DNA of 64,000 nucleotides from Prevotella communis (lineage in GTDB: Bacteria > Bacteroidota > Bacteroidia > Bacteroidales > Bacteroidaceae): assembly GCF_022024175.1 (NCBI RefSeq), contig NZ_CP091794.1:3100001-3164000 (forward strand), written 5' to 3'. A program made the translations under genes and the position numbers. The notes under the pieces were generated by a model. It did no database searches and was not told the origin of the DNA. It was given only the letters and a program-made list of their open reading frames with translations. Position 1 is the stretch's first letter. Each line of letters starts with the position of its first letter. Below are positions 1 through 7,819 of this stretch, one piece after another.

Positions 1-639
1 CTGTTGGGCGATATGTTCGACTTCTGGTACGAATATAAATATGTGGTGCCAAAAGGCTTCACCCGTTTCCTCGGAAAGATATCCGAATTGACCGACATGG
101 GTGTCGAGGTACATTACTTCACTGGCAACCATGATATCTGGGCCTACGAATACCTGGAGAAAGAGTGCGGTGTTATCCTGCATAAACAGCCACAGACAGT
201 TGAGCTCTATGGCAAGATTTTCTACCTGGCTCACGGCGACGGGCTGGGCGATCCCAACAAGTCGTTCAAGGTGATACGCAGTATCTTCCACAGCAAGACC
301 TGCCAATGGCTCTTCTCTGGATTGCATCCACGCTGGGGATTATGGTTCGGACACACATGGGCAAAACACTCACGACTGAAGCACGAGGCAAACGGCGTTG
401 ATCCTTATATGGGTGAAGACAAAGAGCATCTGGTGCTCTATACTAAGAAATACATCCAGTATCATCCTAATGTAGATTACTTCATCTACGGACACCGCCA
501 CATAGAATTAGACCTTCAGTTAACGAAAAAAGCCCGTGTACTGATATTGGGCGACTGGATCAGTCAGTTCACCTACGTGGTTTACGACGGCCAGCACCTG
601 TTCCTGCAACAGTATATTGAGGGAGAAAGCAAGGTTTAA
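1..639 (+). CDS. lpxH: UDP-2,3-diacylglucosamine diphosphatase-like metallophosphoesterase (5' partial)
   Basis: The reading frame is already open at base 1, so the start codon and first metal motif lie outside the window. The calcineurin-like phosphoesterase motifs visible are GDMFDFW at the very start, GNHD near residue 42, AHGDG near residue 77 and GHRH near residue 164. These match the family that removes UMP from UDP-2,3-diacylglucosamine in lipid A synthesis at the inner membrane face. The tail ends in a basic ESKV. The gene converges on ackA across a long stem-loop. The family call is firm. The exact LpxH substrate is inferred from the motif spacing and the Gram-negative setting. Confidence 0.82.
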   Translation: MLGDMFDFWYEYKYVVPKGFTRFLGKISELTDMGVEVHYFTGNHDIWAYEYLEKECGVILHKQPQTVELYGKIFYLAHGDGLGDPNKSFKVIRSIFHSKTCQWLFSGLHPRWGLWFGHTWAKHSRLKHEANGVDPYMGEDKEHLVLYTKKYIQYHPNVDYFIYGHRHIELDLQLTKKARVLILGDWISQFTYVVYDGQHLFLQQYIEGESKV

Positions 640-654
640 GGAAAAGGTAAAAAT

Positions 655-713
655 GAAAAGTGAAAAATTTGCTACCGCGCGATACAGATGCGGTAGCAAA
701 TTTTTCACTTTTC
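655..713. terminator. Long stem-loop between convergent genes (dispersed repeat copy 1)
   Basis: A perfect 24-bp stem is formed by bases 655-678 and 690-713 around an 11-base loop. The A-rich 5' side and T-rich 3' side would let it end transcription from either direction. It sits between the convergent lpxH and ackA genes. Nearly the same stem recurs after gyrB at 58202-58286, so it is a repeat family rather than an ordinary terminator. Confidence 0.8.
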
Positions 714-729
714 ACTATTCACTATACCC

Positions 730-1920
730 TTAAAGCAGGTTCATCGTGTCGGTAGCAATCATCAGTTCCTCGTCAGTAGGAATGACAACAACCTTCACCT
801 TAGAATCGTCGGCAGAGATAATAGCCTCCTCGCCACGAACCTGATTCTTCTGGTCGTCGAACTTCACGCCAAGGAACTCCAGACCCTTGCAAACCTCAGA
901 GCGCATAGAAATCTGGTTTTCACCAACGCCAGCTGTGAAGACGATGACATCAACGCCTCCCATAGCAGCAGCATAAGCACCGATATACTTCTTAATACGA
1001 TAGAAATACATCTGCTGTGCCAATACAGCCTTAGGCTCACCAGCCTTAGCAGCGTTCTCTACATCGCGCATATCGCTTGAACCACCAGTGATACCAGCTA
1101 CACCACTCTTCTTATTAAGCAGGTTGCTCATACCGTCGGCATCCAAACCGAGCTTCTTCTCGAGGAAGGTAACGGCACCACCGTCGATATCACCGGAACG
1201 GGTACCCATTACAAGACCCTCCAGAGGTGTAAGACCCATTGAGGTATCGATGCACTTGCCATCAAGAACAGCAGCAACAGAACCACCGTTACCAATGTGA
1301 CAGGTAATCATCTTGGTTCCCTCAGCCTTGATACCCAGGAACTCGCAGGCACGAGCTGATACATAACGATGAGAGGTGCCATGGAAACCATAGCGACGCA
1401 CGCCATACTTCTCGTACAACTCGTAAGGAATAGCGTACATATATGCCTTTGCAGGCATGGTCTGATGGAAGGCAGTATCAAACACACCAACCTGGGGCAG
1501 ACCAGGCATCAGCTCTTTCACTGCATTCACACCCTTCAGGTTAGCAGGGTTGTGCAGAGGAGCCAGGTCAGAGCACTCCTCGAAAGCCTTCAAAACCTCG
1601 TCGGTCAGCACTACAGACTTATTGAACTTCTCGCCACCATGAACCATACGGTGACCTACAGCATCAATCTCCTTCAGGTCTTTGATGACACCGATCTCAG
1701 GATCGGTAAGCAGAGAGAAGATGAACTTCACGCCCTCAGTATGCTCGGGGATATCGTGCATAATCTGCTTCTTCTCGCCATTGGCCAGCTTCACCTTTAC
1801 GAAAGCATTGTCCAAGCCAACGCGCTCAGCACCACCACTGGTCATCACGCTCTTATCGTCCATGTTGTACAGGGCGTACTTGATTGACGATGAGCCACAA
1901 TTCAATACTAATATCTTCAT
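730..1920 (-). CDS. ackA: Acetate kinase
   Basis: 396 aa, the usual family length. It converts acetyl phosphate plus ADP to acetate plus ATP in the cytoplasm, the ATP-yielding last step of acetate fermentation. Visible acetokinase features are the N-terminal NCGSSSIKYALY nucleotide/phosphate signature, the GFHGTSHRYVS signature near residue 180, and the GNGGS glycine loop with DTSMG downstream. It follows pta on the same strand with 133 bp between them, and no -7 box was found there, so it is probably co-transcribed with pta. That gap carries two GC-rich palindromic repeats. Confidence 0.97.
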   Translation of the reverse strand: MKILVLNCGSSSIKYALYNMDDKSVMTSGGAERVGLDNAFVKVKLANGEKKQIMHDIPEHTEGVKFIFSLLTDPEIGVIKDLKEIDAVGHRMVHGGEKFNKSVVLTDEVLKAFEECSDLAPLHNPANLKGVNAVKELMPGLPQVGVFDTAFHQTMPAKAYMYAIPYELYEKYGVRRYGFHGTSHRYVSARACEFLGIKAEGTKMITCHIGNGGSVAAVLDGKCIDTSMGLTPLEGLVMGTRSGDIDGGAVTFLEKKLGLDADGMSNLLNKKSGVAGITGGSSDMRDVENAAKAGEPKAVLAQQMYFYRIKKYIGAYAAAMGGVDVIVFTAGVGENQISMRSEVCKGLEFLGVKFDDQKNQVRGEEAIISADDSKVKVVVIPTDEELMIATDTMNLL

Positions 1921-1927
1921 AATTATC

Positions 1928-2053
1928 GACCCCCTCCCAACCTCCCCCTGTATGGGGAGGAGTATTTACCAATAGGAGTTATAGGGGCATTCTTTAAATG
2001 ATTATTCTAATTGTATCCACTCCCCTCCATACAGGGAGGGGTTGGGGTGGGTC
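1928..2053. repeat. Inverted pair of GC-rich palindromic repeat elements between pta and ackA
   Basis: Two copies of a roughly 37-42 bp element face each other at about 1928-1964 and 2016-2053, with some 50 bp between. Each copy contains its own hairpin (CCTCC...GGAGG type) and has GACCC/GGGTC-like outer ends. A third copy lies inside a coding sequence at 8876-8917. The pair fills most of the pta-ackA spacer and could fold into one large structure that affects relative expression of the two genes. Confidence 0.8.
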
Positions 2054-3064
2054 TTACTTCTTAGCATCCATTGCCTGACAAGCTGTGATAGCTACCAAGT
2101 AGTAGATATCCTCTACAGAGCAACCACGGCTCAGGTCGTTAACAGGACGGGCGATACCCTGCAGGATAGGACCAATAGCAGTAGCACCAGCCAGACGCTG
2201 AACAAGCTTATAGGCGATGTTACCTACCTCCAGACAAGGCATTACCAGCACGTTAGCCTTACCGGCAATCTCTGAACCAGGAGCCTTCTTTGTACCTACA
2301 GAGGGAACGAGGGCAGCATCTGCCTGCAACTCACCATCAATCTTCAGTGAAGGATCGAGTTCCTTAGCCAACTTAGTAGCCTCAACAACCTTGTCTACCA
2401 CCTCGTGAGAAGCACTACCCTTAGTAGAGAAGCTCAACATAGCCACGCGAGGATCAGCAAAGCCTGCCACACTCTTTGCAGTCTGAGCCGTGCAGACAGC
2501 AATCTGACTCAGTTGGTTAGCATCAGGCATAGGTGTCACAGCAACGTCACCGAATACCAGTACACCATTCTCACCATACTCGGGCTTATCAGTAATCATC
2601 AGCATTGCGCCGCTCACACAAGTGATACCAGGAGCACACTTGATAATCTGCAAAGCAGGACGCAGCGTCTCACCTGTTGTAGACAGCGCACCAGAGATCT
2701 GGCCATCAGCACCCTCTGTCTTGATAATCATACAACCCAGATAGAGAGGATCCTTTACCAGCTCACGAGCCTTCTCGATAGTCATACCCTTCTTCTCACG
2801 GAGTTTCTGCAGAAGCTGAGCCAACTCCTCGCTCTTCTCATAGTTCAGCGGGTCAATCAGAGTAGCCTTATCGATATGAGTCAGGCCCTTCTCCTTAGCC
2901 AATGCATGCACCTTCTCAGGGTTACCAATCAGAATCAGGTCTGCGATGTCATCTGCCAGCACACGATCGGCGGCAGTCAGGGTGCGCTCCTCTTCAGCCT
3001 CAGGGAGCACGATGCGCTGCTTGTTGCTCTTTGCACGCGCAATGATTTGTTCAATTAATCCCAT
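2054..3064 (-). CDS. pta: Phosphate acetyltransferase
   Basis: 336 aa from the ATG at 3064. It moves the acetyl group from CoA to phosphate and makes the substrate for AckA. The protein is the short single-domain form: the N-terminal RIVLPEAEEERTL is typical of Pta, and GQISGAL, LVFGDVAV and PALQIIKCAPG further on are PTA_PTB family blocks. An upstream ATG at 3085 would add seven residues. I prefer 3064 because family members begin with a similar IxQIIARAK stretch and the -7 box at 3103-3110 leaves a normal leader. First gene of the pta-ackA operon. Confidence 0.96.
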   Translation of the reverse strand: MGLIEQIIARAKSNKQRIVLPEAEEERTLTAADRVLADDIADLILIGNPEKVHALAKEKGLTHIDKATLIDPLNYEKSEELAQLLQKLREKKGMTIEKARELVKDPLYLGCMIIKTEGADGQISGALSTTGETLRPALQIIKCAPGITCVSGAMLMITDKPEYGENGVLVFGDVAVTPMPDANQLSQIAVCTAQTAKSVAGFADPRVAMLSFSTKGSASHEVVDKVVEATKLAKELDPSLKIDGELQADAALVPSVGTKKAPGSEIAGKANVLVMPCLEVGNIAYKLVQRLAGATAIGPILQGIARPVNDLSRGCSVEDIYYLVAITACQAMDAKK

Positions 3065-3102
3065 AGTTTGTATTATGTTTAACATTTATTTTTAGATGCA
3101 TG

Positions 3103-3110
3103 CAAAATTA
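3103..3110 (-). promoter_or_regulatory. -7 box of the pta promoter
   Basis: Reads TAATTTTG on the minus strand, matching the Bacteroidota TAnnTTTG consensus, 39 bases before the pta ATG. It separates pta from the upstream folP-cdaA unit. Confidence 0.65.
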
Positions 3111-3163
3111 CAAAAAAATATCCGAACATCGGTCAGATACCCAGATTTTTTTTATTTCTCAAT

Positions 3164-3940
3164 TCATTTCATTAACTCCGTCAGTTCTGCTTCCAGCTCC
3201 TCGGCAGAAAGCCGCAAATGGAACAGCCCGTTATGCGCTGTACTGATAGTACCCGTCTCCTCCGAAACGATGACACACAGCGCATCACTCTCCTGCGACA
3301 TACCAAGCGCAGCCCTATGACGCAACCCTAGCTCCTTGGGGATATCCAAATCATGACTCACGGGCAGAATACAGCCAGCCGCTTTGATGCGGTGGTTACT
3401 GATAATCATTGCACCATCATGGAGAGGTGAGTTCTTGAAGAAGATATTCTCAATCAGTCGCTGGTTCACCTCGGCATCTATCACATCGCCTGTTTCAACG
3501 ATATCGTCCAATGGCACGTTGTTTTCTACCACAATCAGCGCCCCCACCTTACCCTTTGCCATCTGAATGGCAGCCATCACAATAGGAATAACATTCTTCT
3601 TGCGCTGAGCCAGGTTGCGCTCCTCAGCATATCCAGGCGAGAACATACGCATCAGCGTGCGCATACGCCGATGAGCCCCGAGGTTATACAGGAACTTACG
3701 GATATCCTCCTGGAAAATCACAATGATAGCAATAACACCTACCGACACCAGTTTATCGAGGATAGTACCCAGCAGTTTCATTTCCAGAACCTGAGACACA
3801 AAAACCCATACCAAGATGAAGATCATGATACCCACAAAGATATTCAGCGAACGCGACTCACGCATCACCCTGTAGGTATAAAACAGTATCACTGCCACCA
3901 GCAGGATATCAATGATGTCCTTGATTCCGAATTCTATCAT
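3164..3940 (-). CDS. cdaA: Diadenylate cyclase, membrane-bound CdaA type
   Basis: 258 aa. It joins two ATP molecules into the second messenger c-di-AMP, which governs potassium and osmotic balance and cell-wall homeostasis. Three hydrophobic helices occupy about residues 10-85, followed by the DisA_N catalytic domain. The hallmark DGA motif (SPLHDGAMII, near residue 172) and RHR motif (GLRHRAALG, near residue 205) are both intact. It starts 9 bp after folP on the same strand, so the two are likely one operon. The Firmicutes partner gene cdaR (YbbR) is not next to it. Confidence 0.94.
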   Translation of the reverse strand: MIEFGIKDIIDILLVAVILFYTYRVMRESRSLNIFVGIMIFILVWVFVSQVLEMKLLGTILDKLVSVGVIAIIVIFQEDIRKFLYNLGAHRRMRTLMRMFSPGYAEERNLAQRKKNVIPIVMAAIQMAKGKVGALIVVENNVPLDDIVETGDVIDAEVNQRLIENIFFKNSPLHDGAMIISNHRIKAAGCILPVSHDLDIPKELGLRHRAALGMSQESDALCVIVSEETGTISTAHNGLFHLRLSAEELEAELTELMK

Positions 3941-3949
3941 ATATTGCGA

Positions 3950-4741
3950 TTACGAATTTAGCGCTTTGAAAATCTTCACACACTCCACAGCCTCCTTCAC
4001 ATCGTGTACCCTCAGGATATCGGCACCTTTCATCAGCGAGATGGTATTCAGCACCGTTGTGCCGTTCAGGGCCTTACTCTGATCCGACTGCAGCAGTTTA
4101 AATATCATGGACTTTCTGGAGATACCCACCAACAAAGGCAAGCCCAGCACCTGCAGTTTCTCCATCTCATTCATCAGACGGTAGTTGTCCTCCACCGTTT
4201 TTCCGAAGCCAAAGCCCGGGTCTAGAATAATATCTTTCTGCCCCATATCGCGCAGCATCTGCACCTTCTTGGCAAAAGCCATCAGCGTGTCGTGCAGGTT
4301 CTTCTGTACCGACATCAGAATATATGGTACGCGCAAACGGGCTACCATACGAAACATCGCCTCATCCGCACCCTCACTCACATCGTTGATAATGTCAGCA
4401 CCATATTCCTCCACAGCCATACGCGCCACATCAGGTCTGAATGTATCTATCGACAAGGGCACATCGGGTTGCTCACGTCTCACCACAGCCAATGCCATTC
4501 GCATACGTGCCATCTCTTCCTGCTCCGATACTTCTGTAGCACCAGGTCGTGTAGAGTAAGCCCCAACATCGATAAACGTAGCGCCCTGAGCCACGATTTC
4601 ATTGGCTCTGGCGGCTATTTCCTTTTCAGTCTGTTTACGGCTGTCGGCAAAGAATGAGTCGGGTGTGGCATTCAGGATACCCATCACAGTAGGCTCCTTC
4701 AAGTCCAGCAGTCGTCCCTTTATATTCAGTGTATATTCCAT
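3950..4741 (-). CDS. folP: Dihydropteroate synthase
   Basis: 263 aa. It condenses p-aminobenzoate with dihydropterin pyrophosphate in folate synthesis and is the sulfonamide target. Visible signatures are GILNATPDSFF (DHPS signature 1, near residue 20), SIDTFRPDVA, DPGFGFGKT and GISRKSMIFKLL. I start it at the ATG at 4741. The longer frame to 4753 begins with a TTG that lies inside the -7 box TACCTTTG at 4749-4756 and so cannot be in the transcript. It heads the folP-cdaA operon and diverges from murF. Confidence 0.95.
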   Translation of the reverse strand: MEYTLNIKGRLLDLKEPTVMGILNATPDSFFADSRKQTEKEIAARANEIVAQGATFIDVGAYSTRPGATEVSEQEEMARMRMALAVVRREQPDVPLSIDTFRPDVARMAVEEYGADIINDVSEGADEAMFRMVARLRVPYILMSVQKNLHDTLMAFAKKVQMLRDMGQKDIILDPGFGFGKTVEDNYRLMNEMEKLQVLGLPLLVGISRKSMIFKLLQSDQSKALNGTTVLNTISLMKGADILRVHDVKEAVECVKIFKALNS

Positions 4742-4748
4742 AATCGAC

Positions 4749-4756
4749 GGCAAAGG
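4749..4756 (-). promoter_or_regulatory. -7 box of the folP-cdaA promoter
   Basis: TACCTTTG on the minus strand, 8 bases before the folP ATG at 4741. It decides the folP start, because the longer reading frame begins inside this box. Confidence 0.75.
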
Positions 4757-4771
4757 TACAAATTTAATTAT

Positions 4772-4850
4772 GAGTTAAGAGTTAAGAAGTAAGAAAATTT
4801 TCCATATCAAGACATTTTTTCTTAATTCTTAACTCTTAACTCTTAACTTT
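4772..4850. repeat. Heptameric GTTAAGA repeats arranged as an imperfect inverted repeat
   Basis: The left part (about 4773-4792) reads as two GAGTTAA/GAAGTAA heptads. The right part (about 4820-4850) reads as their complement, CTTAACT repeated three times. Together they can pair over about 25 bases in the folP-murF spacer. Similar 7-base direct repeats with a different core occur at 42415-42440. Confidence 0.65.
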
Positions 4851-4854
4851 TCCT

Positions 4855-4862
4855 TAACTTTG
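4855..4862 (+). promoter_or_regulatory. -7 box of the murF promoter
   Basis: TAACTTTG on the plus strand, 11 bases before the murF ATG at 4874. It matches TAnnTTTG and follows the heptamer repeat tract directly. Confidence 0.7.
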
Positions 4863-4873
4863 CATCAAATTTT

Positions 4874-6226
4874 ATGAAGATTATGGACATTAAGGAACTA
4901 TACAAGCTCTACCAACAGCATCCATGCATCACGACGGATAGTCGCGATTGCCCTGAGGGTAGCATCTTTCTGGCCCTGAAAGGCGAGAAATTCAATGGAA
5001 ACCAATATGCACTGCAAGCCCTTGAAAAAGGCTGCGCCTATGCCATCGTTGACGAGGATATCGAGTCTTCAACTCTCAGTTCTCAGATAATCAAGGTTGA
5101 TGATTGTCTGCAGACCTTCAAGGATATTGCCCGCGAACATCGTCGCCAGTTCAACATCCCCGTCATCGGTATTACAGGCACCAATGGTAAGACCACAACC
5201 AAGGAACTCATCAAGGCAGTACTCTCTGAGAAATATAACGTGCTGGCCACTGAGGGCAACTTCAATAACGACGTGGGTGTGCCCAAGACGCTGCTGCGCC
5301 TCAACAAAGAGCACGAGATAGCCATCATTGAGATGGGAGCCAGTCATCCTGGCGATATCAAGACACTGGTAGAGACAGCCGAGCCAACCTGTGGTCTCAT
5401 CACCAACGTAGGCCGTGCCCACCTGCAGGGCTTCGGTTCGTTCGAGGGTGTCATCAAGACAAAGGGTGAACTCTATGATTATCTGCGCACACGTGAGGAC
5501 GGACTCGTCTTTGTCAATGCCGACAACGACTACCTCTGCGACATGCTGACAGACGAGATGTGGTGCACCCCCTACTCTACCGACCCCGACAAGCAGTATG
5601 CTTGTATCTCCGGCGAGGTGGTCAGCTGCGACCCGCTCTTGAAGTTCCGTTGGCGCAAACCCCTCATGGAACTCGAAGAGACAGGTGCCTCACAGAAGTG
5701 GCATAAGGTGCAGACCAACCTGATTGGTGCCTATAACATTGACAACCTGTTGGCTGCCATTGCCGTAGGTATCAATTTCAACGTAGACCGCAAGCAGATT
5801 TGTCATGCGCTGGAGACCTATGTGCCCACCAACAACCGTTCTCAACTCACAGAGACGCCCTACAACCGTCTTATCGTTGATGCCTACAACGCCAACCCGT
5901 CAAGTATGGCTGCTGCGCTGGAGAATTTCCAGATGGTAGTACCTCACGAGGGCGAAACCAAGATGGCTATCCTGGGTGACATGCGTGAACTGGGCGAAGT
6001 CAGTCTGGAGGAACACCAGAAGACTGTTGACCTGCTGGCAGCATCAAGCCTTACCAACGTGTGGCTCGTAGGCGAGGAGTTCGGAAAGACCAACACGCAG
6101 TTCCGTAAGTTCAAGGATGTTGAAGAGGTGAAAGCCGAGATACAGAAAAATCGTCCCACTGGTCACCTTATTCTTATTAAGGGTTCCAACGGAACGAAAC
6201 TCTATCAGTTACCCGAACTGCTATAA
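4874..6226 (+). CDS. murF: UDP-N-acetylmuramoyl-tripeptide--D-alanyl-D-alanine ligase
   Basis: 450 aa. It adds D-Ala-D-Ala to UDP-MurNAc-tripeptide, the last cytoplasmic step of the peptidoglycan precursor. The Mur ligase P-loop GTNGKTTTKE lies near residue 101, ahead of NNDVGVPKTLL and EMGASHPGDI (MurF-specific central domain). DAYNANPSSM with ILGDMRELG follows in the C-terminal domain. An alternative ATG lies three codons in. It stands alone, about 32 kb from the other mur genes of the dcw cluster. Its last six bases overlap the end of the convergent pectinesterase gene. Confidence 0.96.
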   Translation: MKIMDIKELYKLYQQHPCITTDSRDCPEGSIFLALKGEKFNGNQYALQALEKGCAYAIVDEDIESSTLSSQIIKVDDCLQTFKDIAREHRRQFNIPVIGITGTNGKTTTKELIKAVLSEKYNVLATEGNFNNDVGVPKTLLRLNKEHEIAIIEMGASHPGDIKTLVETAEPTCGLITNVGRAHLQGFGSFEGVIKTKGELYDYLRTREDGLVFVNADNDYLCDMLTDEMWCTPYSTDPDKQYACISGEVVSCDPLLKFRWRKPLMELEETGASQKWHKVQTNLIGAYNIDNLLAAIAVGINFNVDRKQICHALETYVPTNNRSQLTETPYNRLIVDAYNANPSSMAAALENFQMVVPHEGETKMAILGDMRELGEVSLEEHQKTVDLLAASSLTNVWLVGEEFGKTNTQFRKFKDVEEVKAEIQKNRPTGHLILIKGSNGTKLYQLPELL

Positions 6227-7285
6227 TGCAGTCTTCAGGTACTGTTTCTTTATACGCGCTATCTGTTTCTCCAGATGGCGCGTTTTCTTATCTGGACGCC
6301 ACTTGGGGAACACGTTCTTCACCGTATATTTTGCCGCCTCTTTCTCAGAGAAAACAGTTTCAATATAGCGACAGTCATCATTGACGACAAACTCAACCAC
6401 ATTGGACGAGGGAGTGATCACATTTCCATCGGCATCCATCGTGTGATACTCAAAAAACTCATTATCTACAGAACGAATACCCTGCGGTTCAAATCGGGTA
6501 GGAATGAGTTTTCCGGGTGTCTCCAACGTCGTATTCAGCCAGGCACAACGCGGATGCGTGTGCCAACCACGGGCAAAACCAAACAACGACACATCATTGC
6601 GTACCGTACAATGATCGAACACATATCCCCACTTTGTCGTAGATGTACGAGGAGCTGCAATCACATTCTTACCAGTGCCGTCCTCATTACGTTTCTCAGT
6701 GACTATCAGGCAGCGATTAAAATACACATCACCCGCGCCACAGATAAAATCCACCGTACCATGAATCTCAGAGTCCTCCATATAATGGCTACACTCCTCA
6801 CTATGACTGTAATAGGTATCCTGATACGACAGCATCCTCACACGTTTGAAGATGGTGTAGTTGCCCTTATCCTGCCAACAAACGGCACGACCGGCAGGTC
6901 CACAACGGTAATAGTCCAACGCATTCTGTAGCGTCAGGTCCTGCAGGTAGGTATTCCATCCACGATTCAGAAGTGTTGCCGTCTTACTGATGCCTTCATT
7001 TTCCACCGCAGGGGCGTTTTTTATGATTACGCCCTCCATGCTCTCGCCCACCAGTGCGATGTTATGTCCCCATATCTGTGTCAGCGTGCGGTCACCAAGG
7101 TCATACACACCATTGGGAATAAACACAAACAGACGACTGGCTGTTGAGTCGATATTTTGCTTGTTAGCCTTATCGATGGCCTCCAGCAGGCTCTCTGCAT
7201 TGCCAGCTTCCACCACAATCTGCGCTTCCATCGTGGAAACCACAGCCAAGAATACCAACGATATGATTTGTTTCAGATATTTCAT
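6221..7285 (-). CDS. Exported pectinesterase, carbohydrate esterase family 8
   Basis: 354 aa with an N-terminal signal peptide (LKQIISLVFLAVVSTMEAQ). The right-handed beta-helix pectin methylesterase core is visible. SYQDTYYSHSEECSHY leads into GTVDFICGAGDVYFNRC, which matches the catalytic Asp region GxxDFIFG. FARGWHTHPRCAWLNTT corresponds to the YLGRPW block, in a divergent form with Gly-Trp retained. It should remove methyl esters from homogalacturonan outside the cytoplasm. No lyase or SusC/D genes lie next to it, so it is a lone enzyme. No -7 box was recognised upstream. Confidence 0.88.
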   Translation of the reverse strand: MKYLKQIISLVFLAVVSTMEAQIVVEAGNAESLLEAIDKANKQNIDSTASRLFVFIPNGVYDLGDRTLTQIWGHNIALVGESMEGVIIKNAPAVENEGISKTATLLNRGWNTYLQDLTLQNALDYYRCGPAGRAVCWQDKGNYTIFKRVRMLSYQDTYYSHSEECSHYMEDSEIHGTVDFICGAGDVYFNRCLIVTEKRNEDGTGKNVIAAPRTSTTKWGYVFDHCTVRNDVSLFGFARGWHTHPRCAWLNTTLETPGKLIPTRFEPQGIRSVDNEFFEYHTMDADGNVITPSSNVVEFVVNDDCRYIETVFSEKEAAKYTVKNVFPKWRPDKKTRHLEKQIARIKKQYLKTAL

Positions 7286-7352
7286 GTTTTAGCTAATAGT
7301 ACTCATTTAACAAAAATCGCCAACCTTCATCTCTAAAGATTAGCGATTTTTA

Positions 7353-7428
7353 TGGTGGTACCTCCAGGAATCGAACCGGGGACACACGGATTTTCAGTCC
7401 GATGCTCTACCAACTGAGCTAAGGCACC
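7353..7428 (-). tRNA. tRNA-Phe (anticodon GAA)
   Basis: 76 nt. A 7-bp acceptor stem is formed by GGTGCCT and AGGTACC, with one G-U pair. The D arm, an ACTGAAAATC anticodon loop giving GAA, and a TTCGATT T loop follow. The 3' CCA is encoded. It is divergent from tRNA-Pro. Confidence 0.97.
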
Positions 7429-7445
7429 ATTTTCTTATCCGTGTG

Positions 7446-7453
7446 CAAAGGTA
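7446..7453 (-). promoter_or_regulatory. -7 box of the tRNA-Phe promoter
   Basis: TACCTTTG on the minus strand, 18 bases ahead of the mature tRNA 5' end, with the expected TAnnTTTG form. Confidence 0.7.
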
Positions 7454-7516
7454 CAACAAAAATCTGACATATCATAACTTTTTCTTGAAAAATTTGCTTA
7501 ATCCATAAAAAAGCAC

Positions 7517-7524
7517 TACCTTTG
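7517..7524 (+). promoter_or_regulatory. -7 box of the tRNA-Pro promoter
   Basis: TACCTTTG on the plus strand, about 54 bases before the tRNA. A TTTG about 20 bases upstream could act as the -33 element. Confidence 0.7.
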
Positions 7525-7577
7525 CACCTGCTTTTCTGGAAATATGCTGGCTTTTGCAGGCTATCCCGCAAAGCAAT

Positions 7578-7650
7578 CGGGATGTAGCGCAGTTGGTAGC
7601 GCACTACGTTCGGGACGTAGGGGTCGGGCGTTCGAGTCGCCTCATCCCGA
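7578..7650 (+). tRNA. tRNA-Pro (anticodon CGG), no encoded CCA
   Basis: 73 nt. The acceptor stem pairs CGGGATG with CATCCCG. The anticodon stem CTACG/CGTAG encloses TTCGGGA, giving anticodon CGG for CCG codons. The T arm has the TTCGAGT loop. The discriminator A is followed by CAA, so CCA must be added by enzyme. The two other tRNAs in the window encode CCA. Confidence 0.95.
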
Positions 7651-7669
7651 CAATTACTAAGTCGGAAAA

Positions 7670-7708
7670 CAGAGAAAGTGGCTGAAATCAACCACTTTCT
7701 CTGTTTTT
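7670..7708 (+). terminator. Intrinsic terminator of tRNA-Pro
   Basis: A perfect 12-bp stem (7670-7681 with 7692-7703) is followed by five T residues, starting 19 bases after the tRNA. This is a standard rho-independent terminator. Confidence 0.92.
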
Positions 7709-7724
7709 ATATGGAAAGCAGGTT

Positions 7725-7790
7725 AAGGCATCGTAAACCTATGACTCAGCAACCGTAAACCATAGAGTTATGATTCCTAACCAAAGTTGC
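7725..7790. repeat. Short 22-bp-period repeat array (three units)
   Basis: Three contiguous 22-base units start at 7725, 7747 and 7769. The first two share CGTAAACC at the same register. The block is clearly related to units 9-14 of the long array at 52990-53297, sharing AAGGCATCGTA, CCTATGACT and CCATAGAGTTA. It lies between the tRNA-Pro terminator and the end of the small membrane protein gene. Confidence 0.8.
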
Positions 7791-7819
7791 TGTCCCGAAA
7801 TTGCTGAAATTTTTGTCTG

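Noticed and set aside
1369..1887. Long plus-strand frame opposite ackA, and similar frames opposite pta, murE, ftsI, gyrB and the regulator at 8498
   Set aside because: These are antisense mirrors of strongly conserved genes, with no promoter and implausible residue composition.
4742..4753. Longer folP start; likewise longer starts for gyrB (56189), acyl-CoA ligase (19002) and tnpA (52795)
   Set aside because: Each longer start lies inside a TAnnTTTG promoter box, so it would not be in the transcript or would lack a leader.
7419..7691. 90-codon minus-strand frame across the tRNA region
   Set aside because: It runs through tRNA-Pro and both tRNA promoters in antisense; an artefact of open frame.
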